Shown here: piece by piece, positions 52,345 to 64,000 of the stretch
Layout of the letters: each line of letters opens with the position of its first letter
Numbering within the stretch: the first letter of the stretch is position 1
Program-made: the position numbers and the translations under genes
Assembly (NCBI GenBank): GCA_026397475.1
Contig: JAPLUT010000008.1
Coordinates: forward strand, 88,179-152,178
DNA: 64,000 bases
From: a candidate division SR1 bacterium
Lineage (GTDB): Bacteria > Patescibacteriota > Gracilibacteria > Absconditabacterales > Absconditicoccaceae
Reading direction: 5' to 3'
The notes under the pieces: model-generated
What the model was told of the DNA's origin: nothing
The model's database searches: none
The model's input: only the letters and a program-made list of their open reading frames with translations

Positions 52345-52372
52345 AAACATCTGAGGAATCAGATGTTTTTTC
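52345..52372. terminator. Bidirectional terminator between convergent genes
   Basis: AAAAAACATCTGA and TCAGATGTTTTTT flank a four-base loop, with T-runs on both strands; it serves this operon and the giant surface protein gene. Confidence 0.85.
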
Positions 52373-52390
52373 AAACTAAAATAAATGTAT

Positions 52391-55300
52391 TTATTTTTTT
52401 TCAAATATTCTCTTGAGCATAAGCATGACTCGACCTCTTATTTCTTTTTGATCAGGGGTATCGATTTTGGTCATGATTCATTGCGCTTTCAAAGCATCAA
52501 GATGTTTCTGATAGTAGACGGTTCATCCGTTATTTCTGTCTCCTCGAATGAGTCTAGAAAGAGCAGTACCAAATTGAGCTCTTGTTACTATACCCGCAGG
52601 ATCAAAAGTTTTTTTAACTGTAGTTCCATTGCTTTCATATCCCATGATTCCAAGTCTACATGCTGCGATAGCGTAGTATTGCATTTCTTTTGGAAATGAT
52701 TTAGTATCTATAAAATCACATTTTGTTCATGTAGAGAGATCTACTTTTAGAATTTTGATAGCGAAGTTGCTTACCATTTTTGCCATATCTATTCTCAAGA
52801 GTTGTCCTTCCATATTCGCTTGTTGTATGGTTGGCATCGTAGTGATAGCGTATTGATATGCTCGGAGATAGGTACTTTTTAATTCCTCGGAAAGCAGAGA
52901 TCCTAAAACGCTTCCACTCATACTAGCAGAGCCATGAGGCGTGCTTGTGGGATCGCTTGTTATTGTTTCTATTAAGCTACATTTACCACAAAGGGCATCA
53001 TAATAGCTATCAGAACAGTCTCTTTGCACAGGGCAAGAGTCTTGGATAAGACCGCCTCAGCCTCATCCTCCAGCTCAACCACCTCAAGCGCTTCATCCTC
53101 AGTCTCCTGGTCTACCTGCAGGAGGAGGCGTGCTTGTACTCGTAATGATTTTAAAGTAGGAGAAATGGGCTGCTTCTATTTCGATCAGATTATCGTTAAT
53201 TTTAGAGGAAACAACATCAGTTCGAGTTATGGTGTCGCTAGATGTTTTTACGACATTGATGTCACCAAGTCCTTCAGGTACATATATTCTGATGCGAACT
53301 GGATTTGAGAAGCTTAACGTTGTTCCTGTACATACAGACCCTATTCTAAATGCTTTGATGATGCTTGAGTCTTCAGCTTGTATTGCTGTTGTAGCATCTT
53401 CTGGAGCAGCTAATACTGATGAGTCACAAGCCTCTCCACTTGGAGTGACGATAATTCCTGTAGGTAAGAGGGCTTCTATATTTTCAGAACGGATACTTAT
53501 TCCTGTCAGTGCTCCTACTTCATCTATATTCGTACCTGTAGTTAGGATAAGATAATCTTCTGGTAAGTCTTCAAACAATGATGTTCTGTCATCGACAGTT
53601 ATATTCCCATCACCATAAGTAAATCCAAAAGTATTATTCCTGATGTGGTTGTCTGATCGTAAAGGATTTTGAGAAAGGATTTGAAGGGTATTCATAAATC
53701 ATTGGTTCCTCAGGATTTCAGTAAATGTCCCTGTGATAGTTATTGTCCCTGTGTCTCAAGATGCCATCGTTCCTACGTTAAATATATATTTATCTATTCA
53801 TCATACATTTCCTGTGGTATATCACGTATCTATTTCGATATTTACTCCTGGTACCATGGTGTAGTATATGGTAGTAGTATCGCTTGATCGAGGTCAGTTG
53901 TTTTGGTATCAGAGACTAAGAACAAAAGAATTTGTAGAGATAAGATTTACGCTTCCTGTGAGTGACAGATCAGAAACGAAATGTTGATTTCTCCATCCAT
54001 CTAAACCAAAAGCACCAAATTTATTTTCTAAAAAATTTAATAATTCAGGATTTTCAACATTGGTATAGAGATAATTATATGATATGTTTCATCCATACAA
54101 TACTCATAATCCCGTCAAACATGTTGGGATATCTCCTGCGAAATGATTATATTGTAGATCTAAGCCTACAAGATTGGTAAGCGGACAGAAGACATCCAAA
54201 GAAAAATCAAGCTCATTATTGTTTAATGATAAGTATATTAGTCCCGTGAGATTAGAAAGAGAACCGGTATCAAGGTTAGAAATCTGATTATTTTGAAGGA
54301 AGAGGTATTGTAAACTAGAAAGATTATAAAAGACATTAGTATTAATCCCAGTAAGTAGATTGTCATTAAGTGTTAGTCTCTCGAATAGGGGGAGATTAAT
54401 AAAATTGTCTGCATCAATGCTGGAGATTCTATTTGCACTAAGGTTTAAGGTTATCAAAGAAGGAAGATTATTGAAGGTGTTTCAAACAATCGCATCAATC
54501 TGGTTAGATTCAAAATAGAGGGTATCTAAGAGATCAAGCCCATCAAAAGCTCCAGCTTCGATTCCAATAATACCATTAGAATAAGCTCTAAATTTTGCTA
54601 GCTTAGTAATATCGCTTATTTGTTGAGGAATATATCCAACAAGATTATTTTTTGAGAGTGATATTTGTTGTATTGATCGGGCATTACAGGTTAATCAAAA
54701 CCAGTCACATGCTGTCAAAAGTGTTGTATCACCATTACCAAACCAATTGCTCTTATTTCATCGACCGTCACCATGAGTACTGGTATACAAAGCGAAGAGA
54801 GCATTACATTCTTGGAGTGGAATATCTGTAACAAGTGTTTGACAATATTTACTCATAGCTTGTATATATCACAGACTTGCGCTTATGCTTTGTGTTTGCG
54901 TTCCCGCAGTATAGGTGACGGTGAAGTTTTTTATTCCATACGCAGCAGTAAGCGTGATGTCTATAGTTGCACCTGTTACTAGTGATCAGGTAAGAGGAGA
55001 TCATTCAAAGTCTCCGGTGAGCACATAGTCAGCAGCTTCATTTGCGGTTAATGCTATCTGATTATTTGCTTCAGTTGTAACCGTTGTGTTTGGTAAGAAA
55101 GAGAGCGATCAACTCAAGACAGTAGCAAAATCTGCTATATAGTGAGTCGGATCAAAAGCCAAAGAAGAGGCGAAATAATTAGGATTTCCTCCTGGTGTTC
55201 AAAGATCTTGGATAACTTGTGTTTGTTGTATAATATTTGTTCCATAGAGATAATGGGCATCGCTTGAGTATCGCCCAGCATCTCGTCACATAAAGCCACA

Positions 55301-58300
55301 GGTATCATACATAGCTGTGTTTATAAGGTAGGTTCCGTCAATATCGCTAGGATTAGTAATTTCATCACATGACATCGTTCCATCAGTCACGATAGTTCAT
55401 TCAGTAAAAAATTCTGCAGCAGAGGTCGTAAGCGGAAGTCAATCGGTATCAGCAGTTCCATTTGCAAATAAGGTTAATGTTCAGAAGTACTGATTATTGT
55501 CTCAGTTATTACTTATCCCAAAGTAGGCATTACTATAAGATTTAATATTGTTGAAAATATTGCTGTTTGAAGTAGCGTCTATGTATATTCCATTATTGTT
55601 ATTGTAGGTTAGGGAATTAGTAAAGGTGTTGTGTGACGCTGTCTCCAAATATATTCCATTATCATTATTAAATATTTGTGAGTTATTTGTGACGTTGTTG
55701 ATAGAGTCAGCTCATACATATATTCCATAAGTTTGATTGTTATACATGAGGGTATTATTGATCGTGTTCATTTTAGATATTGCTGCTAAAGCAATACCGA
55801 CATTATTATTATACGATTGAATATGGTCAATAACAATGTGTGTCGCTCCAAACAAAACAATTCCCATTCCATTACGATAGGTTTGGCTATTATTTATTGT
55901 GCTATTGGTAGTACCACTTAGAAAAATTCAGTAATCATTTTGCTCGCTATGCGGGCCTCAAGAACGATTATTGAGCCCGTCTATGCCAATGTTGTCTATG
56001 ATAATGTTTTCATGCCCAGCATCCAAAAGGAGTGATGGCAAAAGCGCATTAGAAGATAAAATTACCTTTCAGCTTCCTACGAGAGCAGAACAGCTAGAAA
56101 AATTAATTGTTTTAGCTGTGATGTATTCACTTCAGGTTAAGACATAAATCGTATTGGTATTTAAACTTTCCGGGATAGTGTCTGTGCCTGCCGCTATATA
56201 CTCAACAGTCATAATCGACGGATCACAAGTGTTGTTTGTTCGTCCAGAAGTGAAAGGAGATCCTGTTCCATAATAATAATACGCTAATCATGTAGGAGCT
56301 GTAGGCGCTATATAAGTTATACTTGTCCTTGTTTCCATGCTTTCTGTCCCTGTAGTGTAGGTAACACTGAAGCTTTTTAATCCATATCATCCCGTAAATA
56401 AGATATCTATTTTAGTATTTTTTACTATTCCTGTCATAGGAGATCATTCAAAATCTCACTCAAGATAATAGTTTGCGCTTTGGTTTGTTCGCAATATCAA
56501 CTGGATTCATGAATTAGTCGTTCATGTTAGGTCTGGGAAAAGGGAAAGGGTTCCTTCAAGCGTAGTAGTAAAGTCAGCTATGTATTTTGTTGGGTCAAAA
56601 GAAAAAGAAGATACGGCGAAAGAAGAATCGCTACCTGGTATTCAAAGATCTTCAATAACCTTAGTCTGTTTAGGTATATTTGTTCCGTAGAGATAACTCA
56701 TTGATCCAAGATTTCGTTTGCCAATTCTATTGCCTATCATAGCACAGTTAGGATACGTAGCTGTATCTATCATAAAAATACGATCAGTGTTTCTAGGGTT
56801 AGTAACTTGGTTACACGACATCGTTCCATCAGTCACGATAGTTCATTCTGTAAAGAATAGTGAAGCGGCTGTAGTAAGGGGAAGTCAGTCCATATCTGCA
56901 GTTCCATTTGCGAATAAGCTTAGTGTTCCATAGTATTGATTATTGTCTCCATTATTACTTATCCCAAAATAAGCATTACTATAGGAGTTAAAATTATTCA
57001 AAATATTGCTGCTTGAAGTGGCATCTATGTATATTCAGTTATTGTTGTTATAGCTTATAGATGTATTAAGCGCATTATAAGAAGATGTCTCCAAATATAT
57101 TCCATTATCATTATTAAATATTTGTGAATTATTTATAACATTATTTGTAGCTGTCTTTAGATACATTCAGAGCGTTGTATTGTCATAAGATAGGGTATTA
57201 TTGATGGTACTATTAGCAGAGTTTTCTAAGTAAATTCAGTAATCGTTCTTATAGCTTTGGATGTGATCGATGTAGGTAGAGAGAGAGTTGGATATACCTA
57301 TTCAATAATCTTGGTTAGAATAAAATTTTGAATTTGTTATGATATTTGATGCTCCAGACAGTATAGCGATTCCGTATCTGTTGCCATGTGATTTGACTGC
57401 ATTGATGGTCGTAGCTGATTCATCTGATAAGAGAATTCAATACGTCGTATTATTTATTAATTGTGTATTGCTAATGCTATTGTGGCTCGAGCTACCCCAA
57501 TACACACCGGCTGTAGTATTTTTTTCTAATGTGCTGTTGTCAAGAGAGTTGCTTGATGATGTTAGCATTCCAATTCCAAAACTATTATTATGCGATAAGA
57601 TATGATTGAAAATAGTATGCTCATTTGAGTATACCACGATACCAGCTCAAAACTTAGATATATCGATAGTATCTATTGTACTATTTTTTGTTCCTGTAAA
57701 AAGAATTCAATAATCATCAGAGCTGGCACGGTCATTTCAAAGTCCATCTCCGAGGCCATCTACTGTAATATTATGTATAATAATATTATTGTGAAGTTGG
57801 TCAAAAAGCATAGTCGCTAAAGTATTACTAGAATATAAGGTAAATTTTCCGCTTCCTACGAGAGCAGAACAGTTAGCGAAATTGATTGCTCTAGAGGTAA
57901 TATAATCGCCTCAACTTAAGAAATATATAGTATTAGTACTTAGGTTTTCCGGGATAGTATCCATACCTGGCGTCACATATTCCACCGTCATAGCTCAGGG
58001 AGTACAAGCATTACTTGTTCGTCCAGAAGTGAATGAGGATCCTGTTCCATAATAGTACGTTGCAAGCGGATCAGGTTCTGCAGCGACTTGGCCTATGGGG
58101 TTGTATTCTGCTATATATTTTGTTGCATTAAAAGGAAGAATCGACCAAGAATAATTTGGTGCGCCTAAGACGGCAGTATCTGTGAGGGGCTGTATTTGTT
58201 GTAAGATATTCGCTCAGTAGAGATAGCTTACGTCAAGACCCTCCCAAGTAGCATATGCTCACATTGTAGAACAGTCGGGAGAGGTTCAGGTATTTATAAG

Positions 58301-59509
58301 AAAGTATCATTGGCTATCTCTCGGATTAGTAAACCAATCGCACGACATAGTTCCTCCTGTTTCCAAAATTCCTCACGAGAGGGTCTTATTTCATATTCAA
58401 GCATCTAATGTTTCAGTCTGTGTTTTTAAAAAGATGTCTGAGGAGGTATTATTAAATAATTTGAGAGTTCAGAAATAGCGGTTATTAGTTCACCAGACAT
58501 ACGCTCCTATAGTGTTGGTGTAGGATTGGGTAGTGTTGAGGTAAGTATTTGTAGCGTTCTCCAAATATATACCGTTTTGTGCATTATTATGAATTTGAGA
58601 ATTATTAATTGTATTGTAGTTGGAGTCTAACAACTCTATTCAGTGGGTAGTATTTTTATAGGATTGGGTATTATTGATGACGGTATTATTGGTAGTATCA
58701 AGATATATCCCGGCCTTTGTGTTATTGTATGTTTGCACGTTGTTGATCGTCGTACGGTTTGAGGAATTATTTATGTTTATTCCATGATTCGCATTGCTGT
58801 ATGTTTGAAGGGAAGTCATGCTGTTGTTCTTAGCATTCGTAAGATATATCCCATCAGATAGGTTGTTATGTACTATAGAATTTCTCATGATGTTGTAATC
58901 GGCGCCGCTTAATCAAATTCAATAAGTATTGTTTTTTGTTTCGCTAGTGCTGATAGTATTGCTTGATGCATCCGCTAGATAGATTCAGTTGGTATTTGTT
59001 ACGTGAGTCCCAATGCTTCAGTCGTTTTCTCCATCTATAATAATATTGTCTATAATGGTATTTGCTTTTCCTATGTTAGATAAAATTGATGTCAAAGTAA
59101 CGCTAGAAAATAAGCGTACGGTTCATGTTCCGGCGATGACAGAACAAGGCGCGGCGAGATTGATGGTTTTTGTTGTGATATACGTTCATGAGTTCAAAAG
59201 GTATATCATATTCCCGGTAAGTGTTCGTGGGATAGTGTTTGTCCCTGGAGAAAGGTATGCGACATGCATGTTCGCAACAACACAAGCATTCTCTGTCCAT
59301 CAAGAGATGTAGGAAGAACTTGGTCCAAAATATTGTGAGATGATCGAATCATCAGGCTCTATTGCAAAGGTATTTGCAACGTTCATAAGCCCAAATATCC
59401 CAGCGAAAAGAAACATCGTCTTTACGATAGCAAAGGATCACAAAATTCACAAAAGATATTTTTTGTGATGCTGTTTGATATGAGCGTAGATGTGGCGGTG
59501 AAGTTGCAT
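52391..59509 (-). CDS. Giant surface protein: beta-helix, LRR, Gly linker, SLH-like end
   Basis: I checked every codon of this frame for TAA/TAG and found none between ATG 59509 and TAA 52391, giving 2372 residues. After a basic start and one membrane helix (about 20-47) come three copies of a header (SGRTSNAC ... TVEYVTPG-like) each followed by Asn-rich right-handed beta-helix repeats (NSTI/NNTQ type; about 110-370, 540-870 and 1140-1340). Then follow VLTGDF modules, a plant-type LRR cap CDWFGLTC with leucine-rich repeats (about 1600-1820), a beta-rich part, a linker of about 20 residues almost all Gly (53047-53105, seven TGA), and an SLH-like C-terminus ending in RGRVMLMLKRIF. It fits an exported, wall-bound adhesin. 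Confidence 0.85.
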
Positions 59510-59651
59510 AACTATATTGGAATACAATAAAGGATATCGTCTGTTGATTATCTTAAGTATGCCCCCAGAAAGAACATTTGTCAAATATGCGTATATATAC
59601 TATAAATTAGAGATGGACATTTTATATTTATATGATATAATATTTAATACG

Positions 59652-59690
59652 ATAAAAAAAAGACCCATCTATCGGGTCCCCTTTTTTTTA
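59652..59690 (-). terminator. Terminator of the second giant surface gene
   Basis: On the minus strand GACCC and GGGTC pair around a seven-base loop and eight Ts follow. Confidence 0.8.
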
Positions 59691-59692
59691 AT

Positions 59693-62600
59693 TTATTTGC
59701 TATCGTATATTCTCTTCATGACAAGCATCACTCGTCATCTAACTTCATATATGAAGGGTTGAGAGATATCGTTCATGACTCCAGCAAGTTTAAGTGCTTG
59801 AAGATGCTTGACGTAGTAGAGTTTTCCATTTTTTGTTCCATAAGCAGTTCTCCACAAAAATCTTGATATAACAGTACCAAACTGTGCTCTAGGGACTTTT
59901 TGATCAGGATTAAATATATCTTGTGGGGTGGTTCATTCTGGTTCTAGTCCCATAAATCCATATCTACATGCTCTTTTTATGTATTCTTTACTTTCTGTTG
60001 TCTCCGTGCCGAGATCACCGAATGTCGTACATTTCGGGTTATCAACCATAATTCATGTTCTGCCAAATATATTTTCTGCAAATACTACCATCATTTTTGC
60101 GAGATCTCTTCTGCGTAAAGGACCATACATATCAACATTTACGCAATCAGGTATTGTCGTGATATGGAAGTAGTATGCAAAATCATATGCTCGTCTTAGC
60201 TCAGTAGTATAGAGCGTACATCATCAAGTTATTATAGGAAGTTCATGGTGTCCTTCACAAGTGCCATCATAATATTCTGGAGAGTAATCGATACCTGCAT
60301 GATTTGCTCATGAGAGATTGGTATTTGATCACGTGACATAAAGACAATGGTCAGGTCAAAGGGGAGGAATTCCCGATCATCAAGTAGTAGGACTAGTAGT
60401 TATAGTAATTATAATATCCGGAAAGGGATCCCCTGGTTTCGTCAATAAGGGCGGATCGATGCCTAATACAAGCCAATTATTCCCTGTAGTAGAATCTCTT
60501 CGTAGGGAGTTAGTAGAAAATGATTGGAAGGTATTTATAAATCAATCATCTCTTAATGTATCAGATGAGACTCAAGTAATAGTAAATGATGTTGTGCTTC
60601 ATGTCATAATAGTTCCTACATCAAAGATGTATACATTTCTTCCCGGAGCTCAGCAATTAGGAACTGTTCATATATCTAAGCTAGAATCAAATCGACCGAT
60701 GAAGTAAGTTCTCCAGTTAGTTATCGTTTGATCATGATCACGGAGGTAATTTATAAACCATTGTCATGCTCAGGTAGCTGCGCCAGGGTATCTAAGTATT
60801 TGTTGGAGCATAAGATAGAAGTTTCCGTATTCATTAGAGAGGGCATAATCATCAAAAGCATTTTGATAGGGTCATGATCCATAGGTATAGAACTGGTCAA
60901 AGCAGGGATCTCCAAATCATATGTATCCTGTATCGGTTACTCCTGTCATATATCCTGTCATATCTGCAGAGAGAGTAATCCCAGTTTGTATGTCATAATA
61001 TATTACACCAGAATTTATATTTTGAGGTCAATAATTTCTATATCTGATATTCATCCAAAAATTATTTCATGAAGAATTAGCTATTCACGAAACGAAAGAG
61101 AGATTGGCAGGGACATATTGCGCTTCCCATCAATTAGAATGGGCATTCAAATAAGTAAACAAGTCAGAAGCATTATCTACGTTCGTATTCAGGAAATTAT
61201 ATCCGATATTTACACTAGTCAGTCCCGTCAAACATGAGGGAATATCTCCGACAAAATAGTTATCTCTAACCGACAAATAATAAAGAGTTGTAAACGGACA
61301 AAAAAGTTCCAAAGAAGATCCAGAGATATAGTTATTAAACATTTCAAAATAATACAAGCTCGAGAATCAAGAGAAAGCGCCGGTCTCTATATGTGTAATT
61401 TGATTATCCTGAAGGTATATATAGGTCAAGTTAGATATATTGTTAAATCACGAAGTAATCGTTCCAGAGAGATTATTCCCTGGTAAATTAATGTTTTGTA
61501 CATATCCTGCTCAACATGATACACCATACCAGTCACATGCCGTAGTAGGAGTAGGGTCTCCATTGCCAAACCACTTGGTATTATAATGTCGGTTATCGCC
61601 ATCAGTACTTGTATACAAAGAGAAGAGAGCATCGCATTCTACTTGAGGGATATCAGTAATCAAATAATCACAGTAGATATTGTGAACATACTCTATGCTT
61701 TTGCTGACGATCCTTTCTTGTCCTCATGTAGTGTAGCTTACGGTAAAGTTTTTTGTGCCATATCAGGGAGTGAAGGTTACGTTTATAGAATTGGAATCTA
61801 TAAGTGATCCTATGAGTGGAGATTCTTCAAAATCTCAGGTCAGTACGTAGTCAGCAGATTCACTTACTGCCAAATCAACCCATACGCCAGTATCCGTAGT
61901 ATAGGGGTCTCATCATGCTAGGACAAGAAATCCATTCAACAAGGGACGCACTTCTGCTATATAAGGTAAGCCAAAAGGTAAATCTAACCAAGAGAGCATA
62001 GCAGGAAGTCACGCTCCCGTTGCTTCAAGTGCAAGATTTTCTGTGAGTATATTTCCTCAGTAGCGATATCGATTATAGGAAGTTCATAATCGAGAGTAAT
62101 ATGCGCCTCTAAAATTACAAGTAGGATCACTTACTTCATCTATGAGAAATATACCATATTTGTTTTTAGGATTCGTTACCCAATCACACGACATGATTCC
62201 TCACGTATAAATAATTCCTCATCAGAACATGCCAGGAAATTGCGTATCTAGTCATGAATAAAATCCAGCTCCGCCATTATCATCTCTAACGTTTTGATCG
62301 TTAGCAAACATGGTTAGTGTTCAATAATAGATATTATCAAATGAAATCGGATCATTATTTATTCAGTAAAAGTTATTGTAAATTTGTGTGTTGTAAACAT
62401 TATTGTCTCTAGACATATTTTGAAAGTTAATTCAATCGCTACTATTGTTGTATATGTCAGAGTTGTTAATGGTATTGCTATAAGATGCATACATTACAAT
62501 TCCATAACTATTATTATATATCTGAGTATTGTTGATGGTATTAACATTTGCATCACTATATAAATAGATACCATTAGATCCATTGTTATATATTTGAGCA

Positions 62601-63778
62601 TTGTTGATGGTGTTGTTGATTGAGCTTAATTCTAAGTCAATTCAATTCATAGCATTATTGTATACTTCTACATATTGGAGAAAATTATTGTTTGAATTGC
62701 TGTTGAGATATATTCAATCAGCACTATTATTATAGCTTTGTGTGTTGCTTATGGTGGTATGCATAGAACTTTCTAATGCAATGCTTATAGTATTTCCATA
62801 TGTCTCAGTCTGATTGATCGTGTTATTTGATGCTCCTTGTAAAAAAATTCAATAGTTGGTATTATTATATGATTGCGAACCGGTTATAGTATTGGAATCT
62901 GCTCAATCTTCAAATATTCAGTTAATGTTATTATAGAATTGGGAACTCTCAATAGTGTTGTATAAAGAAGCGTAAATGACAAGTCCATTGCTATTATTAT
63001 AGAATTGAGAATTAATAATAGTATTTGAGTCTGAGCTATATCACAAGTGAAGTCACTTAGTATTGTTGTGTGATGAGTTTCCGTCTAGGGTATTGTTATT
63101 TGAACCAAATTCTAAAATAATTCCAACGCTATTAGCATAGGTGTCATTGTTTCTGAGAATATTTTCAGAGGATGAATTTAAATAAATTCAATAATCTAAA
63201 ATATTATATACAGAAACATTATCGATAGTAGTATTAGAAGATTCTTGTAGTCCAATTCCAAGACTGTTTTTATCATGCGTTCATCCAAGCCCATCTCAAG
63301 ATCAATCTATTTTGATGTTATTTATAATAACATTTTGTTTTTGATATCCATATATCATCGTAGCAAATTGTCCTGTAGAGAAAAAAGTTGCATCTCAACT
63401 CCCTACAAGGGCAGAACATGTATTTAAATATATAACTCTTGAAGTTATATGTGCTCCTGCAAGTAAGACATAAATACTATTCCCACTAAGTGTTTGTGGA
63501 AGGATATCTGTTCCTGGAGCGATATAATATACGGTCATTCCAGATGTATTACATATATTGCTTGTTCGTCCAGAAGTATATGTGGATCATGATCCATAGT
63601 ATTGTGTTATGATGGAATCATCGGGTTCTACTGCAAAGGTATTTGCAAGATCCATCAGTCCTATAACTCCAGCAAACAGCATTACCATCTTTGCGATAGC
63701 AAAAGATCAGAAGATCCCGAAGAGGTATTTCTTATGATGGTGCTTGAGGTGCTTATAGATGTGATGAACTGCCTTCAT
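59693..63778 (-). CDS. Giant surface protein 2, paralogue of the neighbour
   Basis: All codons between ATG 63778 and TAA 59693 were checked; the frame is open for 1361 residues with TGA read as Gly. It shares with the neighbour the basic start, the membrane helix with FAGVIGLMDLANTFAVEPDDSI, one beta-helix array (about 140-490), the VLTGDF-like module, the LRR cap CDWYGVSC with leucine-rich repeats (about 740-880) and the SLH-like end RGRVMLVMKRIYDSK. It has one beta-helix array where the neighbour has three and lacks the Gly linker. The pair probably arose by tandem duplication followed by module loss or gain. Confidence 0.85.
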
Positions 63779-63960
63779 ATATGTTTTCAGGATAAATATT
63801 TTGGTTTTTTCTTATTATCTCAAGTATACTCGGCGAAGGTCTTTTTGTCAAAATTTCTAGGGTCTATTTCCAACTTCGGTAAAAAAGTAGGTGAAAATTT
63901 GCTTTTTTTGAGGTTTACAACTATAATTAGATAATTTTATCTGGTTATAGAAGAAAAAAA

Positions 63961-64000
63961 ATGAAAAATTATAAAGAAATGATGCATGATATCCTCAAAT
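63961..64000 (+). CDS. Start of a gene cut by the window edge
   Basis: ATG 63961 after an A-rich leader opens a frame that begins MKNYKEMMHDILK and continues past the edge. Too little is visible to identify it. It is divergent from the second giant surface gene. Confidence 0.45.
   Translation, partial: MKNYKEMMHDILK

Noticed and set aside
55500..59000. Regularly spaced repeats that could suggest a CRISPR array
   Set aside because: The repeats are degenerate, codon-phased and encode Asn-rich beta-helix rungs inside one long reading frame; there are no identical repeats with unique spacers.
1..64000. tRNA or rRNA genes
   Set aside because: I looked for cloverleaf and rRNA signatures in the gaps and saw none, including no tRNA-Gly with UCA anticodon; a covariance-model scan would be needed to be certain.

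Overview
The window is AT-rich bacterial DNA in which UGA is read as glycine (genetic code 25). Almost every recognisable gene is interrupted by TGA exactly where its family needs glycine: the GGATG and GGSDQ motifs of tyrosyl-tRNA synthetase, the P-loops of ComM and of the ABC-F ATPase, the GVSAG nucleophile elbow of a patatin, and a poly-glycine linker in a giant surface protein. This code, together with the gene content (four-helix-bundle protein, KilA-N protein, DUF2779 protein, sparse metabolism, giant surface proteins), points to Candidatus Absconditabacteria (SR1) or Gracilibacteria; I cannot separate the two from this window. All coordinates below were rebuilt by reading through TGA and stopping only at TAA or TAG, unless stated.

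Layout. 0.2-12.2 kb (plus strand): HD phosphohydrolase, P-loop ATPase, ArfB-like hydrolase, argS, tyrS, secD, a 1204-residue membrane protein and efp. 12.2-15.3 kb: lytic transglycosylase (minus), P-loop kinase, PduL-type phosphotransacylase and patatin phospholipase. 15.3-19.8 kb (minus): an anaerobic nucleotide-reduction cluster of nrdD, a separate small glycyl-radical protein, an HD phosphohydrolase and nrdG, with two NrdR-box-like sites upstream. 20.2-26.0 kb (minus): an unknown protein, a divergent pyruvate kinase, a secretion/pilus-type ATPase with a KH domain, and two secreted Kazal-like proteins. 26.3-34.8 kb (plus, mostly): membrane proteins, KilA-N protein, DUF2779 protein and PIF1-like helicase. 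34.9-39.6 kb: PC4-like protein, a candidate structured RNA, a three-gene operon with a Bax-inhibitor-1-like protein, ComM and a four-helix-bundle protein. 39.8-43.6 kb: gpmI, ABC-F ATPase with an attenuator-like leader, and a GNAT acetyltransferase. 43.7-49.9 kb (minus): an unknown protein, a two-gene membrane operon and topA. 50.1-52.3 kb: a stand-alone CHC2 zinc-finger protein and a partner. 52.4-63.8 kb (minus): two paralogous giant surface proteins (2372 and 1361 residues) with beta-helix, leucine-rich and SLH-like regions, suited to cell-surface contact in an epibiont.

Two blocks stand out because they contain no in-frame TGA: 35.5-37.1 kb and 44.9-47.3 kb. Each has its own strong promoter and terminator, and the 639-codon gene of the second block ends in TGA just before its terminator. 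This looks like recent import from a standard-code donor. Many intergenic gaps hold short dispersed repeats, and some of these have entered the reading frames of argS, tyrS and other genes.
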